Assembly: GCA_026709265.1 (NCBI GenBank)
Contig: JAPOTI010000087.1
Location: 1 to 44,950 of the forward strand
Reading direction: 5' to 3'
Length of the DNA stretch: 44,950 nucleotides
Origin: Paracoccaceae bacterium
GTDB taxonomy: Bacteria > Pseudomonadota > Alphaproteobacteria > Rhodobacterales > Rhodobacteraceae
The notes under the pieces were generated by a model. That model had not been told where the DNA came from. It did no database searches and saw nothing but the letters and a program-made list of their open reading frames with translations. The position numbers were made by a program, and so were the translations under genes. Below, one piece after another: positions 37,756 through 44,950 of the stretch. The first letter of the stretch is position 1, and each line of letters starts with the position of its first letter.

Positions 37756-39306
37756 ATGCGTAAATTGATGAAACCATCACGAAGATCGTTCCTAAAAAGT
37801 TCTGCAGCTTTGGGTGCGTCGACTGCCGTAACTGGCTTGGCTTTACCCAGTTTTGCTGATGGGCATTTGCCCGATCCCGCATCGGTCCTCGACGATATCT
37901 CAGTCACGAAATACGTGCGTCAAGATTATCAGCAACTCTACAACATGAGCGGTGCGCCGCTCTGGGACCCCAACAAGGACTGGATCCGGACCGTCGATTG
38001 GGAAAAAGCGCGGAGCGAATTGGCCGGAACGACCGTCCGGTTCGCCGTCGGTGCGGCCGATGCAGAATCAGCAGCTGATGGTCTTGTACCTTTTGAGAAG
38101 CTCTCAGGAATCTCAGTTGAGTTGGTTCCGATTCCTGATGACAGTTTCTATGACAAGGCCCTGGCCGAGTTCATTTCAGGCAATGCAAGCTTTGACGCTT
38201 TGCAATTCTTCTCGCCGTGGCTGGGGGATTTTGCCGCTCCTGGATTCCTGTATCAACTTGATGACTTTGCCGAAAAGTGGGGTCTGCCACTGGATGATTT
38301 CTACGACACCTACAGTCTGAACTATGGCTTTTTCAATGGCAAGATGTACGGAATACCCTTTGATTGCGATATTCAGATGGTTCATCTGCGTAAGGGTTAT
38401 GTCGAGAAGGTTCTTGGTGGACCGATCGATAAGGCAAATTCGGTGCCAACCTATGATGAACTGATCCGGCTCTCGGCAGAGCTGAACAATGTCGAGCCAG
38501 GCGTATCGGGCGTCGGCCTCATGGCCGCACCGGGCTTCTGGTCAACCTACACCTGGGAGCATATTGCGGCTCAGGCTGGCATGATGCTCTTTGACGAGAA
38601 CTGGGAGCCGATATTCAACGGTGATGCCGGAAACAAGGGGCTCGACATCATTCTTGAGCTGGCGAAGAATGCCAACGAAGGTCATGCGGGTGCAGGTTGG
38701 CCAGAAAATCGCGCTGCATGGCTTGGTGGTCAGGTCGCGACCAATATCAGTTGGCAGGATTCGGGTACGCAGGCAATGCGACCGGATCAGTCACAGATTG
38801 TTGACGATTTTATCACGATTTACGAACCACGGATTCCCGGTGGTCGCTTTGCTCCCCCGAATATTGCCGGCTCAACCTCTTGTGTCTCAGCGTCGGCGCA
38901 AAACCCGGAGGGTGCATTCCTGATGCTGGGCTTCCTGACGACGGCATCGATCATGGCAATGAACGAAGCCAATGCTAACGGCGTGGCACCAGGATACAAA
39001 TCGGTTCTTGAAAACGCCGAATTGCAAACTGTCTCGCAGCCCGCAAAGGTTTGGGGTGATTCTCTGCATCATGCATGGTGCTCACCTCGCCTTCCCGGCG
39101 CGTTCCCGATCGAACAGGCCATCGGCAACGAGGTCAACCGAGCGGTCGTTGGTCAGATTTCCGGTAAAGAGGCGCTCGATAACGCTGCGGCTGCCGTCAA
39201 AACGATCATGTCGGAAAACGGCTTCTATCAGGGCAGCGATCCGGTCGAGTATGCGGCTGCGGCGCCGGGCCTATATGTGGGCGAAGGACGAGAACTCCCG
39301 TTCTAA
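37756..39306 (+). CDS. Tat-exported ABC sugar-binding protein (CUT1 type)
   Basis: Periplasmic substrate-binding protein of a carbohydrate importer (516 residues). A twin-arginine signal, SRRSFLK at residues 8-14, precedes a hydrophobic stretch ending near PSFADG, indicating export in folded form. The mature part shows the extracellular solute-binding fold (FDALQFFSPWLGDFAAPGF, GKMYGIPFDCDIQMVHLRK). The start at 37756 has GAGGAG upstream; the open frame to 37447 is rejected. The substrate is unknown; the family covers sugars and polyols. It begins the operon that ends with a PfkB kinase and two unknown genes. Confidence 0.88.
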   Translation: MRKLMKPSRRSFLKSSAALGASTAVTGLALPSFADGHLPDPASVLDDISVTKYVRQDYQQLYNMSGAPLWDPNKDWIRTVDWEKARSELAGTTVRFAVGAADAESAADGLVPFEKLSGISVELVPIPDDSFYDKALAEFISGNASFDALQFFSPWLGDFAAPGFLYQLDDFAEKWGLPLDDFYDTYSLNYGFFNGKMYGIPFDCDIQMVHLRKGYVEKVLGGPIDKANSVPTYDELIRLSAELNNVEPGVSGVGLMAAPGFWSTYTWEHIAAQAGMMLFDENWEPIFNGDAGNKGLDIILELAKNANEGHAGAGWPENRAAWLGGQVATNISWQDSGTQAMRPDQSQIVDDFITIYEPRIPGGRFAPPNIAGSTSCVSASAQNPEGAFLMLGFLTTASIMAMNEANANGVAPGYKSVLENAELQTVSQPAKVWGDSLHHAWCSPRLPGAFPIEQAIGNEVNRAVVGQISGKEALDNAAAAVKTIMSENGFYQGSDPVEYAAAAPGLYVGEGRELPF

Positions 39307-39324
39307 ATGCCTTGGTTTGACAAA

Positions 39325-39352
39325 GGCTGGCCCTACAGAAACGGGGTCAGCC
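39325..39352 (+). promoter_or_regulatory. Intercistronic hairpin after the binding-protein gene
   Basis: GGCTGGCCC (39325-39333) can pair with GGGTCAGCC-type sequence at 39344-39352 over 9 bp including one G-U pair, with a 10-base loop, 19 bases after the binding-protein stop. Hairpins in this position commonly stabilise the upstream transcript or cause partial termination, so that binding protein exceeds permease. There is no T-run. Confidence 0.45.
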
Positions 39353-39533
39353 AGTCCATCATCGAACACTGCCAACGCCGAAATACGGGCCAATCGCCAA
39401 CATCTGTCACTGTCGCCGAAACAAGCACGGATTTTCTGTGCCGGGAAATGACCCAAACATCCCTCAATCTTTTTGTGGTTCCCATTTTAACACGATGCAA
39501 AAGAATAAAGTGAACGCACAAGACGTGAAATAA

Positions 39534-40475
39534 ATGCACGACTCCTCCTTGTCGGACACACGGTCAGCGCCAGCGACCACGGCAGTGACAAAAACGAGAT
39601 TCCGACGTCGGAGCAAATGGCTGAGGGCCTGGTTCCCTTATCTATTGGTTGCACCAGCAGTGATCTATTTGCTGGGAATTACTCTCTATCCTGGCATTTA
39701 TGCCATTGTGCAGAGTTTTTATGCCGTCAAATTTGGTCCATGGAATCCGGTGGGTTTCAACAATTATGTGAAACTCTGGGGTGATTACCAATTCTGGGGA
39801 GCCCTCTGGAACACATTGTTGATGGGAACGATTTCTCTGACCTTGCAATGTGTGCTGGCGCTGACACTTGCTTTCCATGCATATCGGGATCCTTGGGTTC
39901 GCGGATGGCGCATCATTTTCCTTGTACCGATGCTATTCATGCCGTCAGCAGTTGCGTTTATCTACAAGTTGATGTTCCTCGATGCCCGAGTCTTTTCGGA
40001 TATCCTCATTCGTTTCGGCCTGGTTGATGGCAATTTGGCAATTCAATCGTCCATCTGGGGCAGCCGGGCACTGCTGATCCTGACAGACGTCTGGCAATGG
40101 ACCCCTTTTCTGTTCATTATCTTCGTCGCGGCGCTTCAAGGCCAGGACGAAGAAATCGAGGAAGCGGCACGACTCGACGGGGCAACCTGGGCAAAAATAT
40201 TCTGGAATATTTCACTGCCGCTGATGCGCCCGGTCATTGCTGTCGCTCTGGTTATCCGGGGTATTGATATTACGACAATGTTCGCAAACGTCTTTATTGT
40301 GACCAAAGGGGGGCCAGCCTTCGGAACTGAGACAATCAGCTACTTCATCTATCGCACAGGCTTCAAATTCTTTAACTTTGGCTATGCCTCGGCGGCATCC
40401 GTCATCATGCTGGTCCTGACGATTATCGTCGCACAAGTTGTCGTGAAACGCGCATTCAAATCAGCGAGGGGATGA
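39534..40475 (+). CDS. CUT1-type sugar ABC transporter permease (MalF-like)
   Basis: Inner-membrane permease (313 residues) with six predicted membrane segments starting near WFPYLLVAPAVIYLLG. The EAA loop that contacts the ATPase is seen as EEAARLDGATWAKIFWNISLPLM near residue 210. It follows the binding-protein gene by 227 bases and is 3 bases before the second permease. Confidence 0.92.
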   Translation: MHDSSLSDTRSAPATTAVTKTRFRRRSKWLRAWFPYLLVAPAVIYLLGITLYPGIYAIVQSFYAVKFGPWNPVGFNNYVKLWGDYQFWGALWNTLLMGTISLTLQCVLALTLAFHAYRDPWVRGWRIIFLVPMLFMPSAVAFIYKLMFLDARVFSDILIRFGLVDGNLAIQSSIWGSRALLILTDVWQWTPFLFIIFVAALQGQDEEIEEAARLDGATWAKIFWNISLPLMRPVIAVALVIRGIDITTMFANVFIVTKGGPAFGTETISYFIYRTGFKFFNFGYASAASVIMLVLTIIVAQVVVKRAFKSARG

Positions 40476-40478
40476 AGT

Positions 40479-41321
40479 ATGGCTTCGATCAGGCGGGTGA
40501 AAGGTGAAAATCTCTATATTCGCTATCTGATCCTCTCCTGTTGGGGACTGTTTTGCTTGATGCCGGTCCTTTGGTTCCTGTCCATCGGATTTCGCCCGCG
40601 TACAGAAATCATCACGGCGCAGCCAATTTACTTCCCAACGTTGTCGCTCGATGCCTGGCATATGATCTGGTCGGATTGGCCCATGGCCAAGTATCTTCGT
40701 AATTCTGTCGCTGCAATTTTCGGATCGGTTATGATCGATCTCGTACTCGCTATTCCCGCCGCTTATTCACTTTCCCGTTATGAATACAGGGGGCGGGAGG
40801 ATATCGGATTTTATATTCTTTCCACCCGCATGATGGCACCGGCAATCGTGGCGATCCCGATCTTCTTCCTCTTCCGCAATCTCGGTCTTCTGGATACAAT
40901 CTGGGCACTGATGCTGGTCTACGCTGCGATTAATCTCTCCATTGTCACGTGGATTATCCGATCATATATGACCGACATTCCCAGGGAACTTGAAGACGCC
41001 GCACGCACGGATGGTGCAGGAGACCTGAGAATTCTCTGGGAGATCATCATTCCTGCCATCCTTCCCGGGATTATCACGGCTGCGGTGATCGCAATGATTT
41101 TCGTGATCAATGAATTTCTTTTCACTTTGCTGATTGCGTCCACTCCTGACGCCTACACCATGTCGGTTGCACTGGCCAACTTCACCGGTGGTTCGGATGG
41201 TGTCATTTACAATGCGATTGCTCTGGTTGCGTTCCTTGCATTTGTGCCGGTTTTTCTGGTTGTCATTGCAATCCAGAAGCACTTGTCCCGTGGTCTGACC
41301 ATGGGCGCGGTCAAAGGGTAA
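40479..41321 (+). CDS. CUT1-type sugar ABC transporter permease (MalG-like)
   Basis: Second permease (280 residues), with six membrane segments and the EAA loop LEDAARTDGAGDLRILWEI near residue 170. The N-terminus (LSCWGLFCLMPVLWFLSIGFRPR) is typical of MalG-like partners. It is followed 5 bases later by the ATPase gene. Confidence 0.92.
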   Translation: MASIRRVKGENLYIRYLILSCWGLFCLMPVLWFLSIGFRPRTEIITAQPIYFPTLSLDAWHMIWSDWPMAKYLRNSVAAIFGSVMIDLVLAIPAAYSLSRYEYRGREDIGFYILSTRMMAPAIVAIPIFFLFRNLGLLDTIWALMLVYAAINLSIVTWIIRSYMTDIPRELEDAARTDGAGDLRILWEIIIPAILPGIITAAVIAMIFVINEFLFTLLIASTPDAYTMSVALANFTGGSDGVIYNAIALVAFLAFVPVFLVVIAIQKHLSRGLTMGAVKG

Positions 41322-41326
41322 AGACA

Positions 41327-42385
41327 ATGGCACAAATTGAACTCAAGGGAGTCTCGAAACGTTGGGGTGCGGTCTGGGGCGTCCGGAAAGTCGATATTGA
41401 AATCGCTGACAAAGAGTTGCTTGTCCTTCTTGGGCCATCGGGTTGCGGCAAGACGACAACGATGCGGATGATTGCCGGTCTCGAAGATCCCTCCGAGGGT
41501 GAAATCACATTTGATGGTGAGGTGATGAACGCGGTCGACGCGCGCGACCGTGACGTTGCAATGGTTTTTCAGGGTTATGCACTTTACCCCAACATGTCAA
41601 TTTACGAAAATATTCGCTTTCCACTTCGCATGCGCAACGTCCCCAAGGACAAACAGGACGAACTGGTGCGCCGGGCCGCGAAAATGGTAGAGTTGTCCGA
41701 CTATCTGAACCGCAAACCGGGCGCACTGTCCGGCGGGCAGCGTCAACGCGCCGCTCTGGCGCGTGCAATTGTACGCGAACCCCAGATTTTCCTGATGGAT
41801 GAGCCGCTATCAAACCTTGATGCACAGTTGCGGCAAGCGATGCGTGTACAAATCAAATATATCCAGCGTGAACTTCAAATTACCACTGTCTATGTGACGC
41901 ATGACCAGATTGAAGCCATGACACTTGCGGATCGGATTGTCGTCATGCAGGGCGGTGCCGTTCAACAGGTTGGTACACCCGACGAAATCTATAGCGATCC
42001 AGCAAACACGTTCGTCGCTTCATTCATTGGAGCTCCACCCATGAACCTGATCGACGGAATGATCAAGGATGGCAACTTTGTTGCAGATCATGTCGAAGTT
42101 CCTGATGTCGGGATCAAGACGACAGGACAGATCAGGCTTGGAATTCGACCAGAAGATTGTGCGGTCGTCAGTTCTGCGGAGCAACGGCACAATATGAAGG
42201 GTGATGTCTATGGTGTTGAACCGACTGGCGACATGACTGTCCTGACACTGCGTGTTGGCGAGAAAAATTTGGAGATCAAGGCTGATCGAGATTACCGCTC
42301 CGAACTGGGTGTGCAGGAGAATGTTGTTTTTGACACAAACCGCCTCTATTTCTTTGATTCACAATCCGGGGAGCGGGTACGTTGA
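41327..42385 (+). CDS. Sugar ABC transporter ATPase (MalK/UgpC-like)
   Basis: ATPase of the sugar importer (352 residues). Domain 1 has Walker A GPSGCGKTT, Q-loop MVFQGYALYP, signature LSGGQRQRAALARAI, Walker B IFLMDEPLSNLDA and switch His VYVTHDQIEA. A C-terminal TOBE-type regulatory domain follows from about residue 240. Full-length and intact. It is 3 bases upstream of the sugar kinase, linking uptake and phosphorylation. Confidence 0.94.
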   Translation: MAQIELKGVSKRWGAVWGVRKVDIEIADKELLVLLGPSGCGKTTTMRMIAGLEDPSEGEITFDGEVMNAVDARDRDVAMVFQGYALYPNMSIYENIRFPLRMRNVPKDKQDELVRRAAKMVELSDYLNRKPGALSGGQRQRAALARAIVREPQIFLMDEPLSNLDAQLRQAMRVQIKYIQRELQITTVYVTHDQIEAMTLADRIVVMQGGAVQQVGTPDEIYSDPANTFVASFIGAPPMNLIDGMIKDGNFVADHVEVPDVGIKTTGQIRLGIRPEDCAVVSSAEQRHNMKGDVYGVEPTGDMTVLTLRVGEKNLEIKADRDYRSELGVQENVVFDTNRLYFFDSQSGERVR

Positions 42386-42388
42386 GTC

Positions 42389-43333
42389 ATGGCGTTTGAC
42401 TATACATCGGTTGGCTTCTTCACTTTTGACTGCCTCGGTCGACCCGTGAACGCGATTCCTCCCGGCGGCGATACATATTTTATTGATGAAATGGCCCTCG
42501 CCGTTTCCGGAGCAGCTGGAAGCGCCGCCATTGTCGCTGCGAAACACGGGTTGTCTGTGCAGGCTGTTGGCGGCGTTGGTCATGACGATATGGGAGACTG
42601 GGTCATTCAACACCTCAACACGTTTGGTGTCGATACCAATAACATGGAACGTGTGGCCAACTTTGCGACCTCTTCGTCGATTGTCACAACTCGCCCCGAC
42701 GGAGCTCGCCCTGCCCTCCACCGAAAAGGGGCGACCGGCGGTTTCTACGTCACGGATGAGCAGATCGATAGCGTACTTGACACGCGGATTCTGCACATTG
42801 GCGGTGTCGGTTTGATGGATGCCATGGACGGAGGGCGTACAACCGAACTGATGCAAGAGGCAAAGAAACGGGGTTGTATCACGACCCTGGACGTTTTTGC
42901 TGCGACCCAAAAGGATTTCAAGTTGGTGGAGCCCCTCCTCCCTTACACGGACTATTTTATGCCTTCTGAAGAGGAAGCCATGGCGCTTTCCGGTCTTGCC
43001 AATTTTGATCATGTCATTGATTTGCTGCTGGAAAAGGGCACCAAAGCCGTTGTCCTCACATTGGGCCCCAGAGGCGCAATGTATCGTGACCGGGACGGAC
43101 TTTCATTTGACATACCGGCTTACGATGTCGATGTCGTCTGCACATGTGGGTGCGGCGATTGTTTCAATGCGGGTTTTGCAACCGGCTTGCATCTGGGGAT
43201 GGAACCACAGGATTGTGTCAGGATAGCCCAAGCATCATCTGCACAAAATGCCATGGGATTGGGCTCACAAGCCGTGGTCAAATCCCTGGAATCCACTCAG
43301 ATCTTCATGGCGAAGACAATGACAAAATGCTAG
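42389..43333 (+). CDS. PfkB-family carbohydrate kinase with cysteine-rich catalytic motif
   Basis: Probable ATP-dependent kinase for the sugar or polyol imported by the preceding ABC system (314 residues). It has the N-terminal GGDTYFIDEMALAVSGAAGSAA substrate region and a C-terminal anion-hole motif CTCGCGDCFNAGFATGL, where Asp257 is the expected catalytic base. The usual sequence at that place is DTTGAGD; here Cys251, Cys253, Cys255 and Cys258 replace or surround the standard residues, a cluster of four cysteines in eight positions. The catalytic Asp and both glycines are kept, so activity is likely. Substrate unknown. Confidence 0.87.
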   Translation: MAFDYTSVGFFTFDCLGRPVNAIPPGGDTYFIDEMALAVSGAAGSAAIVAAKHGLSVQAVGGVGHDDMGDWVIQHLNTFGVDTNNMERVANFATSSSIVTTRPDGARPALHRKGATGGFYVTDEQIDSVLDTRILHIGGVGLMDAMDGGRTTELMQEAKKRGCITTLDVFAATQKDFKLVEPLLPYTDYFMPSEEEAMALSGLANFDHVIDLLLEKGTKAVVLTLGPRGAMYRDRDGLSFDIPAYDVDVVCTCGCGDCFNAGFATGLHLGMEPQDCVRIAQASSAQNAMGLGSQAVVKSLESTQIFMAKTMTKC

Positions 43334-43364
43334 GATCGAAACAGACTGCGACGTTGAGGAAGAT

Positions 43365-44084
43365 ATGAACGTAAGGAATCATCCTGATCCAACTGTGCTT
43401 GCAAAAGATGCTTTTCGTGGCATGCGTTATGCCCTGAGACGTGGCGCAAAACTTGTTGTTGAGGGGGTCCCTCAGCAACTTCCCGAACACTTTGAAACTG
43501 CCTCCTCAGAACTTCTGAACTCGGCGGAGAATCTTGCGAAGCGGATCGATCGTATCGCTGAACATGTTCTGGGGTTGCAATTTGACACGCAATTGTTCGG
43601 CCCACCATCATTTGCAACGGGTTTGAATACCAAATCGAGTGATCAGCGACTCTCACAGGATGCTTCTAACCTGTTTTTTGCACTGACTCTTTGTGCCAAA
43701 CATATGCAGATTCCTGATCTTCTTGTGAGTGAAACACTGTGTGTGCAACTGATTGCAGAAGATGCATCTTTTGATTGGCCATTGGGCAAACAGGATACTG
43801 CTTCACTGTGTTCAGAGCTTTGCCGCCGGATTATCTTGATGAATATTCTTGGTGATCCGCCCGGTATTCCAAGTCAACATAATGCCTGCCGTCGCATCGA
43901 TATCAAGAACGTCGCATTTGCCACTTCTCTCTGGGTGTATCTTGAGCGGGGTTCGTATGGCGACAGTGAAGAGGATCTCATCAAGATGTGCTGTGATGTG
44001 ACCCTGCAGAGATCAACGACACTCGCGGAAGCAGAAGACGCAGCAGTTACGGAATTGTTCCGTTATGCCTTGAGTGTCGTCTAA
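43365..44084 (+). CDS. Unrecognised protein, sugar-kinase operon
   Basis: I do not recognise this 239-residue protein. It has no signal peptide or clear membrane segment and appears mostly helical, with a basic N-terminus (FRGMRYALRRGAKLV) and a Cys-containing middle (LCSELCRRIILMN). It starts with GAGGAAG 5 bases before ATG, 31 bases after the kinase stop, so it is very likely translated and co-transcribed with the transporter and kinase. Base composition resembles its neighbours. A role in the same pathway or a structural or regulatory function is possible; no function is assigned. Confidence 0.75.
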   Translation: MNVRNHPDPTVLAKDAFRGMRYALRRGAKLVVEGVPQQLPEHFETASSELLNSAENLAKRIDRIAEHVLGLQFDTQLFGPPSFATGLNTKSSDQRLSQDASNLFFALTLCAKHMQIPDLLVSETLCVQLIAEDASFDWPLGKQDTASLCSELCRRIILMNILGDPPGIPSQHNACRRIDIKNVAFATSLWVYLERGSYGDSEEDLIKMCCDVTLQRSTTLAEAEDAAVTELFRYALSVV

Positions 44085-44093
44085 AGGTCCGCA

Positions 44094-44726
44094 ATGGAAC
44101 TCACCAAGGCGCAGTTACCGCACGTTTCTGATTCACCGGTCAGAAAGTCTGCGCGGCGACTGAGATGGTTCAAGGAAACAATGCATCTGCAGGTCAAGGC
44201 GCTCTCCCAGCAAACAGGAATTGTGTACGCTATTGATGATGACGAGGTTCGTGCCCTTTTTCTCAGATGGTTAGATGCTTTCGAGAAACAGAAACCATCC
44301 ACGCAGGAGGATCGCGCAGACTTTGTAGATTTTGCATCAGGTTTGATGCTGCGTGAACTGATCAAGTCTAAACCTGTCTCGGTGACCTTCCTGCCCGATG
44401 ACGCAGACACATCCAACCCGGCTTATTATTGGCCCGAAGGGTTTCTTTATGTCGTGCTCTGTCTGAATATTCGCGCAGCTATTTTTGAACAGGAATTTGA
44501 TATTGAAAAACATGTCTCTCCCGACATGGATGATTTGCAAACCTGGTGGTCTTTCAAGGAGAATGTCGAGACTGAAGACCCGAACCTGGCCATCGGGTTT
44601 TTCGATTTATTTGCAGGTGTTACACCGAATTGGGAGATGCCTGGCTTCTTTTCCGCCCGCAAGGAGTCAAAACGACATGACAGGTTCTTTGAAAAATACG
44701 CGGTTCGAAAAATTCAAGACCAGTGA
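44094..44726 (+). CDS. Unrecognised protein, end of sugar-kinase operon
   Basis: I do not recognise this 210-residue protein either. It begins 9 bases after the preceding unknown gene. It is soluble in appearance, acidic in the centre (IDDDEVRALFLRWLDAFEK), and contains an aromatic stretch PAYYWPEGFLYVVLCLNIRA and DLQTWWSFKENVETEDPN. There is no known catalytic motif. Tight spacing suggests coupling with the 239-residue protein, and the pair may act together. It is the last gene before a hairpin at 44898. Confidence 0.72.
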   Translation: MELTKAQLPHVSDSPVRKSARRLRWFKETMHLQVKALSQQTGIVYAIDDDEVRALFLRWLDAFEKQKPSTQEDRADFVDFASGLMLRELIKSKPVSVTFLPDDADTSNPAYYWPEGFLYVVLCLNIRAAIFEQEFDIEKHVSPDMDDLQTWWSFKENVETEDPNLAIGFFDLFAGVTPNWEMPGFFSARKESKRHDRFFEKYAVRKIQDQ

Positions 44727-44897
44727 ATTTGCTGCCATCTCGTACAGGTTCCATCATTGGGTCATGGTATGATCGGCAAAAAGGGCCCGGCCTCAATAAA
44801 TCTATGAGGTTCAAAGTCCCAACCGATTCAAACGCAAGTCATTGAGAGAGGCGATATCACTGAGTTTCAGGAAGAATGTCCTGAAAGTTCAGCGTGT

Positions 44898-44930
44898 CAC
44901 ACAAGGCCCTGGTTTGGGGGGCCTTGTGTG
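44898..44930. terminator. Strong hairpin downstream of the sugar-kinase operon
   Basis: CACACAAGGCCC (44898-44909) and GGGCCTTGTGTG (44919-44930) form a perfect 12-bp stem with a 9-base loop, about 170 bases after the last gene. On the plus strand it is followed by a GT-rich rather than T-only tract, so termination efficiency is uncertain. It could also end a convergent transcript from beyond the window. Confidence 0.5.
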
Positions 44931-44950
44931 GGTGGTGTTGGTTTATTCGA

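Noticed and set aside
1-44950. tRNA genes and CRISPR arrays
   Set aside because: No cloverleaf with a standard T-arm other than the tmRNA acceptor piece, and no regularly spaced repeat set, was found on either strand by eye.

Overview
The window reads as chromosomal DNA of an alphaproteobacterium of moderate GC content. The clearest lineage marker is a circularly permuted two-piece tmRNA gene (about 15066-15330) with a tag ending ...LALAA, next to an alpha-type SspB. An ery-type isomerase/epimerase trio like that of Brucella and a ClpXP/BolA-Grx4/ZapA housekeeping set agree with this. Only coordinates, motifs and gene order were used; no database search was possible.

Region 1 (1-11690, all minus strand): a 100-bp MITE-like element, then a complete coenzyme F420 operon transcribed right to left: cofG, cofH, cofD, cofC, cofE, npdG (F420:NADPH oxidoreductase) and an LLM-class F420-dependent oxidoreductase. 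Almost every junction is a 4-bp ATGA overlap. Upstream of it on the same strand, separated by a strong hairpin, is a BMP/nucleoside-type ABC importer (ATPase, two permeases, binding protein).

Region 2 (12246-24802): housekeeping genes. These are a DoxX-like membrane protein, thyX, a glyoxalase-like gene, tmRNA followed directly by sspB and fumC, ccdA, tusA, an indolepyruvate:ferredoxin oxidoreductase divergent from a LysR regulator, bolA-grx4, and zapA with a coiled-coil partner.

Region 3 (24977-33604): tkt-gap-pgk, then about 1.5 kb of decayed mobile DNA (integrase stub, truncated AAA-ATPase/nuclease-like gene), then eryH-eryI-eryC. These three interconvert tetrulose phosphates and should yield D-erythrose 4-phosphate, a transketolase substrate, so the block forms a plausible C4-sugar entry into central carbon metabolism. 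The eryA kinase and eryB dehydrogenase are not in the window. A possible transposase tail follows eryC.

Region 4 (33605-44950): a pyruvate/acetoin-type dehydrogenase operon without E3 (minus strand), then a plus-strand operon with a Tat-exported CUT1 sugar-binding protein, two permeases, a MalK-type ATPase, a PfkB-family sugar kinase with an unusual cysteine-rich catalytic motif, and two proteins I do not recognise.

The most interesting leads are the compact F420 cassette beside a nucleoside/flavin-type importer, the ssrA-sspB pairing, the orphan eryHIC module at the edge of a decayed element, and the sugar-kinase operon carrying two unknown genes.
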